A stretch of 48,242 nt of DNA from JAFDVL01 sp043783625. GTDB lineage: Bacteria; Acidobacteriota; Blastocatellia; RBC074. Positions 23,018 to 31,479 of this stretch are shown here, piece after piece. Numbering within the stretch: position 1 is the first letter of the stretch; every line of letters starts with the position of its first letter. The translations under genes and the position numbers were made by a program. The DNA is taken from the NCBI GenBank assembly GCA_043783625.1, contig JAYVZE010000083.1:1-48242 (forward strand), written 5' to 3'. The notes beneath the pieces were generated by a model. The model did no database searches and was not told where the DNA came from. It saw nothing but the letters and a program-made list of their open reading frames with translations.

Positions 23018-24280
23018 ATGGCGCGGAAAAATCACTTCTCGGTTCGTCCTCAACAACCAATTCACTGGCTGGCTCTGCTTGGCTTTGTCTGCGTCGGAGC
23101 TCTGGCCGCTGGCAATATTTATGCCCGCAGCGGCGTAGTCCTGCTCATTGTCTTCTTTGCTCTCGCCGTTATTTTTGCGATAGATCGAATTACTTTTAAT
23201 GGCAAAGTTCTGAAGCGCGTCGGATTCATTGCGTGGCTCCAATCTCAAATCGGTATTTCGCAGACACTGGAATTGGACGAAATTGAATTTCTTTCCAGCC
23301 GTAATAAGCAAACTATTTTTGGCGTCATCTTTTTTCAAACTACGATCACAGCTCCAGAAATTAAGTGGAAAATCAGCTCCGATCAACGTGCGTATCAGGC
23401 CTTCGTGAAAGCTCTTTTCAAAAATGTCCCGACCGTTTTACTGGATTCGCTTTCGAGCGAGCTATTGTATTACTGGGAAGAAAAAGACCCGCCCTACAAA
23501 TTGGTCAACGATAAAATTGTCAATGCGCAACGGATTGAACGATGGCGCAGAAAAGCAGTTCGGCTCAGCCTTGACGGTCAATTTGATGCCGCCGCAAAAT
23601 ATCTGAAAATTGCTCATGAAAACGCCCCACATGATCCGCAGATTGCTTATGATACAGGGCGGTTCTTACGCCGTCGCGCCTTATCTTACGGGTTGCGGAC
23701 AGATCACCGTGAAGCCGATATGCTCCGTGCGGAAACCTATTTTAGAATGGCAGGACGCTTGGCGCGTGAACAGAAAAAAGCGCGCTTATTGGAACGCATC
23801 GGCGAAGAATTTTATGAGCAGCGTCAATATGAAACCGCGCAGAAATATTTTGACTTGGCAACCAGAATTGATCCGGTTCGGCCTCGCGCCAATCTCGGCT
23901 TAGCCGGAGTCGCTTTGCAGAGCGGACAAGCCGCACGGGCGATTTATGCCTTCAATCAAGTCGCGTGTGGAGCCGATGCCGCAGGTGCAGAAGGGCTTTC
24001 AAAATTGGCTCTTCGTAAATCTGAATATTATGAACGGCTGACGCAGGATGTTGAATTTCTCAGTGATGAGTCCGGGTGGGAAGGTGTTTTGAAGCAACTG
24101 AAAATTGCGCGTTGGAGTGTACTCATCAGTTTTCTAATTACGTGGATGCTACAATTAAACGTGCTGAATTTTGATGATTCGATACTGACTTCATTACGTG
24201 ACGCCACTGCAACTTTATTTATTCTTTGGATTTGTAATTTTACAGCAAGTCAAATCATCCTTGCGTATCGGCGGGAATAA
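23018..24280 (+). CDS. Membrane protein with TPR repeats, function unknown
   Basis: A 420-residue protein with two N-terminal membrane helices (IHWLALLGFVCVGALAAG, VVLLIVFFALAVIFAI), a cytoplasmic or periplasmic middle, TPR-like repeats at about residues 185-320 (GQFDAAAKYLKIAHENAPHDP, RQYETAQKYFDLATRIDPVRP, GQAARAIYAFNQVA) and one or two C-terminal membrane helices. GGAG lies about ten bases before the ATG. No enzymatic motif is seen. It stands alone between terminator and heptad element. A role in scaffolding is only a guess from the TPRs. Confidence 0.6.
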   Translation: MARKNHFSVRPQQPIHWLALLGFVCVGALAAGNIYARSGVVLLIVFFALAVIFAIDRITFNGKVLKRVGFIAWLQSQIGISQTLELDEIEFLSSRNKQTIFGVIFFQTTITAPEIKWKISSDQRAYQAFVKALFKNVPTVLLDSLSSELLYYWEEKDPPYKLVNDKIVNAQRIERWRRKAVRLSLDGQFDAAAKYLKIAHENAPHDPQIAYDTGRFLRRRALSYGLRTDHREADMLRAETYFRMAGRLAREQKKARLLERIGEEFYEQRQYETAQKYFDLATRIDPVRPRANLGLAGVALQSGQAARAIYAFNQVACGADAAGAEGLSKLALRKSEYYERLTQDVEFLSDESGWEGVLKQLKIARWSVLISFLITWMLQLNVLNFDDSILTSLRDATATLFILWICNFTASQIILAYRRE

Positions 24281-24374
24281 TTAGATTGGATTTTGGTCTT
24301 TGATTTTTGGCCTTTGTCGAGGGACTGAAAATATTGAGTTTTACCAAAGACCCAAGACCAAAATCCAAAGCCCC
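24281..24374. repeat. Heptad-periodic inverted element before ligA
   Basis: This is the clearest heptad element. Left units GGATTTT (24288), GGTCTTT (24295) and GGCCTTT (24309) are mirrored by right units ACCAAAG (24343), ACCAAAA (24357) and TCCAAAG (24364). The 15-base arms 24286-24300 and 24354-24368 are perfectly complementary, around a 53-base centre. Confidence 0.9.
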
Positions 24375-24417
24375 ATCAGCTACACTAAATCTTTTTTCGT
24401 TCTCCCTTAATTTCTTT

Positions 24418-24423
24418 TATAAT
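24418..24423 (+). promoter_or_regulatory. ligA: Predicted -10 box of ligA
   Basis: A perfect TATAAT at 24418-24423 lies 37 bases before the ligA ATG. The -35 region (about 24392-24400, T-rich) is weak. Confidence 0.4.
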
Positions 24424-24459
24424 CAGCGAAGTCAGTAATTTCTCAAAGGATATTCGTTG

Positions 24460-26556
24460 ATGACAATCACAGAAGAAATCTCCCAGCTTCGTACCCAACT
24501 TCAGGATTTTGATTATCGCTATTATGTGCTGAATGCTCCTATCGTCGCTGATGTGGAATACGATGCGCTGCTCAAAAAATTGCGTGATTTAGAAACTGAA
24601 AACCCTGAATTCATTACTCCTGACAGTCCGACGCAACGCGTTTCCGGGCAACCCGCCGAAGGCTTCACCGAATATCTGCATCAGCGTCCGATGCTTTCTT
24701 TGGACAATAGTTACAATATCGAAGATTTGCAGGAATGGGCAAAGCGTTGCGAAAAACTAGCGGGTGGGCGTCCTCATAATTTTGTCGCCGAATTAAAAAT
24801 TGACGGTCTGAGCATTTCGCTGATTTACGAAAATGGTTTATTGACTCAGGGCGTCACTCGCGGGGACGGCGTACGCGGCGAATCTGTTACGCATAATGTC
24901 CGCACCATTCGTTCGATTCCTTTAAAAATAAAAGAGGAAAACCGGAAAGCCGAAACACAAGCTTCATTCTTCGATGAAAAAACAAAAGTGACTTTACCGA
25001 CAGAAATCGAAGTCCGGGGTGAAGTTTATTTACCGCACGAATCCTTTGCGCAAATGAATCGTGAACGCTCCGAGCAAGGCTTGCCAACCTATGCGAATCC
25101 GCGCAACGCGGCTTCGGGAACGATGCGACAATTGGATTCCTCCATCGTCGCTGAACGCAAGCTGGATATTTTTTGTTACCAGTTATTTTTCGCCGGAGAA
25201 GAAGCGTTTTCGACGCATGAAGAAGCAATGCAGTGGATGGGGAGTGCCGGATTTAAAGTGAATCCGCATCGCCGCGTCTGCCACAACATTGAAGAACTCA
25301 TCAGCTTTTGTAATGAATGGGATACGAAGCGCGATGATTTAAATTATGAAACGGATGGCATCGTCATCAAGGTCAATCAAACCGCCGTCCGCGAAGAAAT
25401 TGGTTCTGGCTCAAAATCTCCGCGCTGGGCGATTGCTTATAAATTTCCGGCGCGACAGGTTTCTACGAAGTTGATAGATGTGATTTATCAAGTTGGTCGG
25501 ACAGGCGCGATAACTCCGGTTGCAATATTTGAGCCTGTTCAATTAGCGGGCACGACTGTCGTCCGCGCCAGCCTGCACAATGCTGATGAAATGAAACGTT
25601 TGGATGTGAAATTCGGCGATTATGTTTTCATCGAAAAAAGCGGAGAAATTATCCCGCAGGTTGTCAAAGTCATTACCGAACGTCGTACCGGAGAAGAGCG
25701 GGAAATCATCTTTCCAGTGGACTGTCCTGAATGCCAGACGCCGCTTCAACGACCTGAAAGCGAAGTCGTGACGCGTTGCCCGAATGATGTATGTCCGGCG
25801 AAAGTCCGTGAAAGAATTTTATATTTTGCCGCACGACGGGCGATGCGCATTGAAGGCTTAGGCGAATCGTTAGTGCAGCAACTCACTTCGGCTCGAAAGT
25901 CATCATCTGAAAATGGTGATTCGGTTGAATTGCCCGCACTGATTTCCGATGTCGCAGATTTATATCACTTGGCTGAGCGACGCGATGAATTGATTGCACT
26001 GGAAAAAATGGGTGCAAAATCCGTTGACAATTTGTTGGCGCAAATCGAATTTAGTAAGCAAGCCGGATTCGCCAGATTGCTGCATGGCTTGGACATTCGC
26101 CACGTCGGAGATCGTACCGCACAGATTCTGGCGCAGCATTTTGGCTCAGTTGAGCGGCTAAAATCGGCTTCGGTTGAAGATTTATCCAATGTTTTTGAAA
26201 TTGGTGAAGTGATGGCTCTGGCGATCAGGGAATGGTTCGATAATGAAAAAAATCAATCTCTCCTCAGCCGATTGAAGGAGTCAGGCGTGCTGATGGAGGT
26301 TATTCGCTCTGAGGAAGAGGCGCAGATCGTTCGTGTGTTTGAAGGCAAGCAGTTTGTGTTGACGGGAACACTGCCCACGTTGAAACGCGATGCAGCAAAG
26401 GCTTTCATCGAAGCACGTGGCGGGCGGGTGAATTCAAGTGTCAGTAAAAAAACAGACTTTGTGGTAGCTGGAGAAGAGGCCGGATCAAAACTGGATAAAG
26501 CAGTTGAATTAGGGGTTACTGTTATTGATGAAACTCAATTACTCAGTTTAGGATGA
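24460..26556 (+). CDS. ligA: NAD-dependent DNA ligase
   Basis: LigA seals nicks using NAD. The 698-residue protein has the Ia domain (YYVLNAPIVADVEYD) and the adenylation motif LKIDG with active-site lysine K113. It also has the RGDGVRGESVTHNVRT motif, a four-cysteine zinc finger near residues 422-447 (CPEC then CPNDVC), helix-hairpin-helix repeats (HGLDIRHVG, VEDLSNVFEIG) and a C-terminal BRCT domain (GKQFVLTGTLPTLKRD). Start ATG at 24460 follows AAAGGA; a TTG lies one codon upstream. Confidence 0.97.
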   Translation: MTITEEISQLRTQLQDFDYRYYVLNAPIVADVEYDALLKKLRDLETENPEFITPDSPTQRVSGQPAEGFTEYLHQRPMLSLDNSYNIEDLQEWAKRCEKLAGGRPHNFVAELKIDGLSISLIYENGLLTQGVTRGDGVRGESVTHNVRTIRSIPLKIKEENRKAETQASFFDEKTKVTLPTEIEVRGEVYLPHESFAQMNRERSEQGLPTYANPRNAASGTMRQLDSSIVAERKLDIFCYQLFFAGEEAFSTHEEAMQWMGSAGFKVNPHRRVCHNIEELISFCNEWDTKRDDLNYETDGIVIKVNQTAVREEIGSGSKSPRWAIAYKFPARQVSTKLIDVIYQVGRTGAITPVAIFEPVQLAGTTVVRASLHNADEMKRLDVKFGDYVFIEKSGEIIPQVVKVITERRTGEEREIIFPVDCPECQTPLQRPESEVVTRCPNDVCPAKVRERILYFAARRAMRIEGLGESLVQQLTSARKSSSENGDSVELPALISDVADLYHLAERRDELIALEKMGAKSVDNLLAQIEFSKQAGFARLLHGLDIRHVGDRTAQILAQHFGSVERLKSASVEDLSNVFEIGEVMALAIREWFDNEKNQSLLSRLKESGVLMEVIRSEEEAQIVRVFEGKQFVLTGTLPTLKRDAAKAFIEARGGRVNSSVSKKTDFVVAGEEAGSKLDKAVELGVTVIDETQLLSLG

Positions 26557-26636
26557 GAATTTGGATAACTCCTAACCTAAAACTAAAAGGTTAAAAAACT
26601 TTCTTCATTTTTAATGAATTATTTTTGCAAAATGTA

Positions 26637-26752
26637 TTGGCAATTTACTCAAGTTTGGTATAATGGCGGCAACAAGCAGCGGTTAAAATACCCCAATGGC
26701 TGAGGACGCTGCTAAAATGGGCGAGACCTAACGGGCTCGCCCGCTCTATTTT
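26637..26752 (+). ncRNA. Candidate small RNA with own promoter and terminator
   Basis: TTGGCA (26637-26642), a 16-base spacer and a perfect TATAAT (26659-26664) form a strong promoter in the ligA-DUF4139 gap. Transcription from about 26671 would make an RNA of roughly 80 bases. It would contain a stem AGCAGCG/CGCTGCT (26675-26681 with 26707-26713) enclosing a 25-base loop. A hairpin GGGCGAG/CTCGCCC (26719-26725 with 26736-26742) with a following T-rich run ends it. No start codon with a binding site is visible. The terminal hairpin may also stop the convergent DUF4139 transcript. No known RNA family was recognised. Confidence 0.5.
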
Positions 26753-26769
26753 TAGCCACTATTTTCCCA

Positions 26770-28257
26770 CTAAAACTTTACTCTGACGCGATAACTCAGT
26801 ATAGCTTCTCCATCTTTGGCAACAGGAACATTGAATCGTGCGGCAAAGGCTGCGGTCTTTTCCGCTGGAAACGATGAACTGACCATTTCCCATTCACCAC
26901 CGATTGGTTCGTTCACTACGACGCTGACAGCCTGTTCTTTGTGATTTCGGATTCGGATTTCGTAAGCATATTCAAATACACGGCGCGAAATTGCTTTGTA
27001 ATCAGTTTGTTTGCGCTCGGCTACGACATCGAAGGCGTCGCCAAGTTTAATTTTGACGCGTTCATCTTTGGGCGTGTGGTCAATGTTATTTTCGCCGATG
27101 AATTGATGCGCTCCGGTGTCGTCGGCTTTATAAACACGAACGATTCCGGCGGGCAACGGCTGCCCCAAACCATTTTCCTTCGCATTCTTGAATTCAACGT
27201 AGACACCAACTTTTTCTTTGATCGGTTCACCGGGGTTGTTGTAGCCCTGATAATAATATTGCTGACCATTGAGAACGAGTTCTTTCTTGACGGCAAAATT
27301 TGCTGCCGAGAGCAAACTGATTTGCTTCGTCTCGTTATTCTTGACGGTGGTTGGACGCTGTAACGAATAGAGATGGTATTCAAAAAATGCTTTTTCCTGA
27401 AATTGCGGAGCGGCGGCGACACCAGCCATGGCTTTATCAGCTCTCATATACATTTCTTGCTGCGGCTGAACCCGGTTCACATCACCTGCCACTAATTTCA
27501 AATCTGCGTTTTTGTACGTCGTACCACTATTGTTATTGATCGTGACCCATCCGTTCAAATCGGCTTTAGTGTCGTCCTGATTCACAACGACGACATAATC
27601 GGAGCGCCATCCGATGCCGTTCGTTAAGTACGAAGCTTCGACGTTGTGCGATTCAGTTCCTGTGTTGTTGAGTGTCCAGACGAGAGTCGGCTTGGCAATC
27701 AAATCCTGCGGCAAAGTATCAAAGCGGATTTCAGCAATGTTCGTCGGATTAATGACGATTTGTCCTCCGATTTGCCAAACCTGTCCGCCGTTATTGGAAA
27801 GCAGTGTGGCGCGGGTCGGCTCCAGTTTTTCTGTATTATTTTCGAGCTTTTTCATTACCAGCGTAATTTCTTTACCAACATATTTATCCAGCAATTTCGC
27901 CGGATTGAGCAAATCGTATTCGTAACTTTGCTCAACAACTGCGAGCGCATTCGGAGCCGTCAGCGATTTAATATGCACAGTCGCGGCGTTGATTTGCTGC
28001 GCGACATCCATAAAGCGTACCTGCGAAGTACCACGTGGTAATTTCAACGTACGCGTATCTTTGACGAGCGCAATATTGGAATTATAGATCGTGATGGCAA
28101 CATTTTTTTGATCGTCCAGCGTACTGGTGTTATTGGCAGTTTGCGTTGGCGGTTCTGGTTTATTGGTGTCGTTCATTAAATCTCCTGCAAAGTTTAATTT
28201 CGGAGTTACACTTAAAATTAAGGCGAAAGCTAAAAATTGTGTCAGCCATTTCTTCAT
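26770..28257 (-). CDS. Exported DUF4139-type protein
   Basis: A 495-residue exported protein. The signal peptide starts at MKKWLTQFLAFALILS (ATG at 28257, preceded by GGAG; an ATG five codons earlier is possible). It then reads VAITIYNSNIALVKDTRTLKL and later WTLNNTGTESHNVEASYLTNGIGWRSDYV, followed by an immunoglobulin-like C-terminal half. These are features of the DUF4139 family, whose biochemical role is unknown. The second motif resembles mucoidy-inhibitor-like A proteins. Divergent from the MFS gene across a 191-base gap. Confidence 0.8.
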   Translation of the reverse strand: MKKWLTQFLAFALILSVTPKLNFAGDLMNDTNKPEPPTQTANNTSTLDDQKNVAITIYNSNIALVKDTRTLKLPRGTSQVRFMDVAQQINAATVHIKSLTAPNALAVVEQSYEYDLLNPAKLLDKYVGKEITLVMKKLENNTEKLEPTRATLLSNNGGQVWQIGGQIVINPTNIAEIRFDTLPQDLIAKPTLVWTLNNTGTESHNVEASYLTNGIGWRSDYVVVVNQDDTKADLNGWVTINNNSGTTYKNADLKLVAGDVNRVQPQQEMYMRADKAMAGVAAAPQFQEKAFFEYHLYSLQRPTTVKNNETKQISLLSAANFAVKKELVLNGQQYYYQGYNNPGEPIKEKVGVYVEFKNAKENGLGQPLPAGIVRVYKADDTGAHQFIGENNIDHTPKDERVKIKLGDAFDVVAERKQTDYKAISRRVFEYAYEIRIRNHKEQAVSVVVNEPIGGEWEMVSSSFPAEKTAAFAARFNVPVAKDGEAILSYRVRVKF

Positions 28258-28448
28258 AGAAATTTTCTCCATCTGGTTACTGTATTTTCAATGTCAAATT
28301 GGAAGCGTCGAAGGGGAATCGCCTCTCGAATATAGAACGGGGCAAATCTCGGAACTTGCAAAATTAATGTAAGCATAACAGGAAATGAAAAAAGATTTCA
28401 GGCATTCTGTGGTAACTTTATTGTTTTGGCTTCAAAGTGTAAGTAGAA

Positions 28449-29678
28449 ATGAACAACAAGAAATTCAATCCGGTAATCATAATTCTTGGCGCGATGGCGG
28501 CGATTGCTCCCTTCAGCATTGACATGTATTTGCCTGCCTTTCCTGCCATCGCGCAGGATTTACAGACGGATATTTCGCACGTCACGCTATCACTCACCAG
28601 TTTTTTTATTGGCATCAGCGTCGGGCAATTATTTTATGGCCCGATTCTTGATCGCATCGGCAGGAAAAAACCATTGTTATTTGGCGTAGTTCTTTACACG
28701 CTCGCCAGCCTCGGCTGTACGTTTGCTTTTGATGTCAAGTGGTTGATTGCGCTGCGATTATTACAGGCGTTGGGCGGCTGCGCTTCGATGGTGGCAGTGC
28801 GCGCCATCATCCGCGATGTCTATCCGGTGACAGAAATCGCCGGAGCACTTTCCAGTTTAATGCTGGTGATGGGAGTCGCACCCATCGTCGCGCCGACAGT
28901 AGGCGGAATGCTTTTAGTCTGGCTAGGATGGCGCGCCATCTTTTTTGCGTTGGTGATTTTTGGAATTCTGTTGGGTGCTTCCGTTATCTTTTTTCTGAAA
29001 GAAAGTAAGGAACCCGATCATTCGATTTCGCTCCGACCGGACAAAGCGTTGCTGGAATATTTTGGTGTTTTGAAGAATACACAATTCCTCGCGTTTGCCT
29101 TGTGTAGCGGATTCACCAGTGCTGGAATGTTCGCGTATATCAGCGGTTCACCGTTTGTGTACATCAAACTTTTCGGCATCAGCGAAGCGCATTATGGATG
29201 GATTTTTGGCGTCACGGCGTTCGGATTTATTTTTAGCAGTCAGATCAACCGACTGTTGCTGCGAAGATTTAATAGCTCGCAAATCACTTACGCCATCGGA
29301 GGATTTCAGGCGACGTGTACGTTGATTTTATTAATCGGAACCGCCCTGGGCTTCACCGGAATTATTGGCACGGTAGTGCTGGTTTTTTTGTACATGTCGT
29401 GTCAGGGAATTTTGCATCCGAACACCACGGCGATGGCGCTTTCTCCCTTTGATAAAAATGCTGGCGCGGCATCAGCGATGATCGGCTTTTTTCAAATGTT
29501 TTTCGGCGCAGCAGCTTCCGCGTTAGTCAGCCGCTTTCACAACGGTACAGCGATACCGATGACCGGAGTGATGGCGTGTTGCACGGGATTTGCACTCATC
29601 TGTTTACTATTGAAGGCCTTCGGAACATCAAAGACGGAAGCAGGTGAATTTCAGGAAAGCGTGCCTGAACAAATTTAA
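28449..29678 (+). CDS. Bcr/CflA-family MFS drug exporter
   Basis: A 409-residue major-facilitator protein with twelve predicted membrane helices. The N-terminal FSIDMYLPAFPAIAQDL motif is typical of the Bcr/CflA subfamily (bicyclomycin, chloramphenicol and sulfonamide efflux in other species). The loop motif GPILDRIGRKKPLL between helices 2 and 3 is the MFS signature. Its stop overlaps the stop of the convergent gene by three bases. Actual substrate cannot be told from sequence. Confidence 0.88.
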   Translation: MNNKKFNPVIIILGAMAAIAPFSIDMYLPAFPAIAQDLQTDISHVTLSLTSFFIGISVGQLFYGPILDRIGRKKPLLFGVVLYTLASLGCTFAFDVKWLIALRLLQALGGCASMVAVRAIIRDVYPVTEIAGALSSLMLVMGVAPIVAPTVGGMLLVWLGWRAIFFALVIFGILLGASVIFFLKESKEPDHSISLRPDKALLEYFGVLKNTQFLAFALCSGFTSAGMFAYISGSPFVYIKLFGISEAHYGWIFGVTAFGFIFSSQINRLLLRRFNSSQITYAIGGFQATCTLILLIGTALGFTGIIGTVVLVFLYMSCQGILHPNTTAMALSPFDKNAGAASAMIGFFQMFFGAAASALVSRFHNGTAIPMTGVMACCTGFALICLLLKAFGTSKTEAGEFQESVPEQI

Positions 29679-30358
29679 TACGGAGGATCGGCAGGCCCAT
29701 CATAACCACACATTCCAAGGCGTGGCGAATTCAACAACGGCATCGGTTCACCATACTCTTCATGCGGATGGGTCTTCGCATGTACAGCACACAATGCGCC
29801 AAAAATAGCATCTTCAATTAAGCATTCTTCACAAAACATCGTCGCCGTTTTTTTGCATTCGATACAGGGAACTTCCAGAATGAGGTTACGCGCCATCAAT
29901 GCCATCGGGTGTTTGGTGGTCGGTACGCCTTCGCGCACAGCAATGAATTTCACTCTGGTTTCAGAGGTTGTACCGAAATCATAGTAATGCAGCAATTCCA
30001 CTTCCGGCTTGAAAACGTTGCCAATTTTCTGCGTGAGCGCGACTTTTGGCGTTCCCCAACCACCTGTCGAAAATTCGCTCATGTGTCCGCAGCATTCCAA
30101 CCAAATGGCGCGTAAATAGCTATCCAAATCCTTCATCGAAGCGGTTCCGCGCACTTCCAAATCCAGCCAGAAATCACCGCCATAAGCATCTTGTGCGCGC
30201 AAATAATACAATTTTTCATGCGGCTTTTTGCCCGTCTGCGCTTTGTCAATAAGAGCTTGTCGCGCCGCACAAGACGACAGATGTTTGGTCATGACATTCT
30301 TAACAAATGGTTGCTGGCAATAAGCGCATTCGGCGCTGGACATTTTTTTTCGCGGCAT
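29675..30358 (-). CDS. pRiA4b ORF-3-like protein with cysteine clusters
   Basis: A 227-residue protein. An N-terminal zinc-finger-like segment (CAYCQQPFVKNVMTKHLSSC, C2HC pattern) precedes a core with YYLRAQDAYGGDFWLDLEVRG and LDSYLRAIWLECCGHMSEF. That core resembles the plasmid pRiA4b ORF-3 family (an uncharacterised fold also found as passenger in insertion sequences). A second Cys cluster follows (CIECKKTATMFCEEC). No transposase is nearby. It has a strong AAGGAG site and starts ten bases after DUF1080, so the two are probably co-transcribed. Confidence 0.6.
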   Translation of the reverse strand: MPRKKMSSAECAYCQQPFVKNVMTKHLSSCAARQALIDKAQTGKKPHEKLYYLRAQDAYGGDFWLDLEVRGTASMKDLDSYLRAIWLECCGHMSEFSTGGWGTPKVALTQKIGNVFKPEVELLHYYDFGTTSETRVKFIAVREGVPTTKHPMALMARNLILEVPCIECKKTATMFCEECLIEDAIFGALCAVHAKTHPHEEYGEPMPLLNSPRLGMCGYDGPADPPY

Positions 30359-30368
30359 AGCGGACTCC

Positions 30369-31253
30369 TTATTTCTTCCCCTTGTACTTACATTTCGTAT
30401 TATCCGCCTTCAAAAAATAAGCTTTATAATTCGTCGCTTTTTTATTCATACAACCACATAAATTCAGCAATTCTACTTTACGAAATTCTACGGGATGGCT
30501 TTCGCTCTGCAATGAAATGTAGCCTTCGCTCAGCATCTGTCCATCTACTTTTACTTTTGGATCGTGACCGCTGACGTTGCCTGCGCCGATTTGTGGTTTT
30601 TCGTAAGACAGCACGACTTGCCCGTCAATAATATGTTTGATGGATTCGTTGCCGCGTACTTCGACCTCGGCGCGCACCCATTGATCGCCGTCGTAGGTTT
30701 TGGATTTTGAAGTGATGCAATGCGGCGTGAAAAGTTTTCCGTCCATCTCGACATTGGTTCCCGGCGTGCAAAGATTCAATGTCGTACGCGGGCCTTTGCC
30801 TAATCCGCCGAGCAATTGCGCTTCGATGGAAATCGGGAAATCCTGATTTTTCCCCATTGTTTTTGGATCGAGGCAATGCAGCATAATTCCGCTGTTGCGC
30901 GTTGCCCAATTTGGACCTTCTTTAGCTTGATCGCCGAAGAAACGATATTCCACTACGATGGTGTAGTACGAAAATTTCTCTTTGTAAAAAATATGTCCAA
31001 AGCGTTCGTTGAATTTGTCGTATTTTTCGTAGCCGACCTGCATCACGCCATCCGCGACACGAAACGTATTGCCAAAATTATCATCCAAATCATAACCAGT
31101 AATTTTGACGTGCCAGTCGTTCAAATCTTTGCCATTGAAAAGCTGTTGCCATTCTTTTTGGTTGGGATCATTTTTAGCTTTTTTCTGTGCCGTAGCAGCA
31201 CTGGAAAAAATCAGGCAGCAAACAAGCACGAATGCGATGTAGAATTGTTTCAT
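30369..31253 (-). CDS. Secreted DUF1080 (3-keto-disaccharide hydrolase-like) protein
   Basis: A 294-residue exported protein with a signal peptide ending near SSAATAQ. The DUF1080 lectin-like fold is indicated by WQQLFNGKDLNDWHVK, NSGIMLHC and the EAQLLGG segment. It ends with a short Cys-containing tail (NLCGCMNKKATNYKAYF) of a kind seen after this domain. The family includes putative 3-ketoglycoside hydrolases, so a role in sugar degradation outside the cytoplasm is possible. GGAG precedes the start. First gene of a two-gene - strand unit. Confidence 0.8.
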   Translation of the reverse strand: MKQFYIAFVLVCCLIFSSAATAQKKAKNDPNQKEWQQLFNGKDLNDWHVKITGYDLDDNFGNTFRVADGVMQVGYEKYDKFNERFGHIFYKEKFSYYTIVVEYRFFGDQAKEGPNWATRNSGIMLHCLDPKTMGKNQDFPISIEAQLLGGLGKGPRTTLNLCTPGTNVEMDGKLFTPHCITSKSKTYDGDQWVRAEVEVRGNESIKHIIDGQVVLSYEKPQIGAGNVSGHDPKVKVDGQMLSEGYISLQSESHPVEFRKVELLNLCGCMNKKATNYKAYFLKADNTKCKYKGKK

Positions 31254-31479
31254 TGATGGAGTCTCCGATATGTAAGTGGATTCTGCTCTAATGTCAGAGC
31301 CGCTAAATTATAACACTGCTGAGCGAATTCGTCCTTGTGGATGAGACGGGATCAATCATAAAATAACTCGTCGAATTAAATGTCAGTTCACTCGAATTTA
31401 GAATGTAGGGTATCAAAAATATTCCTGATACTTTTCAAGCTGTAACCCGAACGAAATTTTTTGCCGGAGGAACTTCCCC

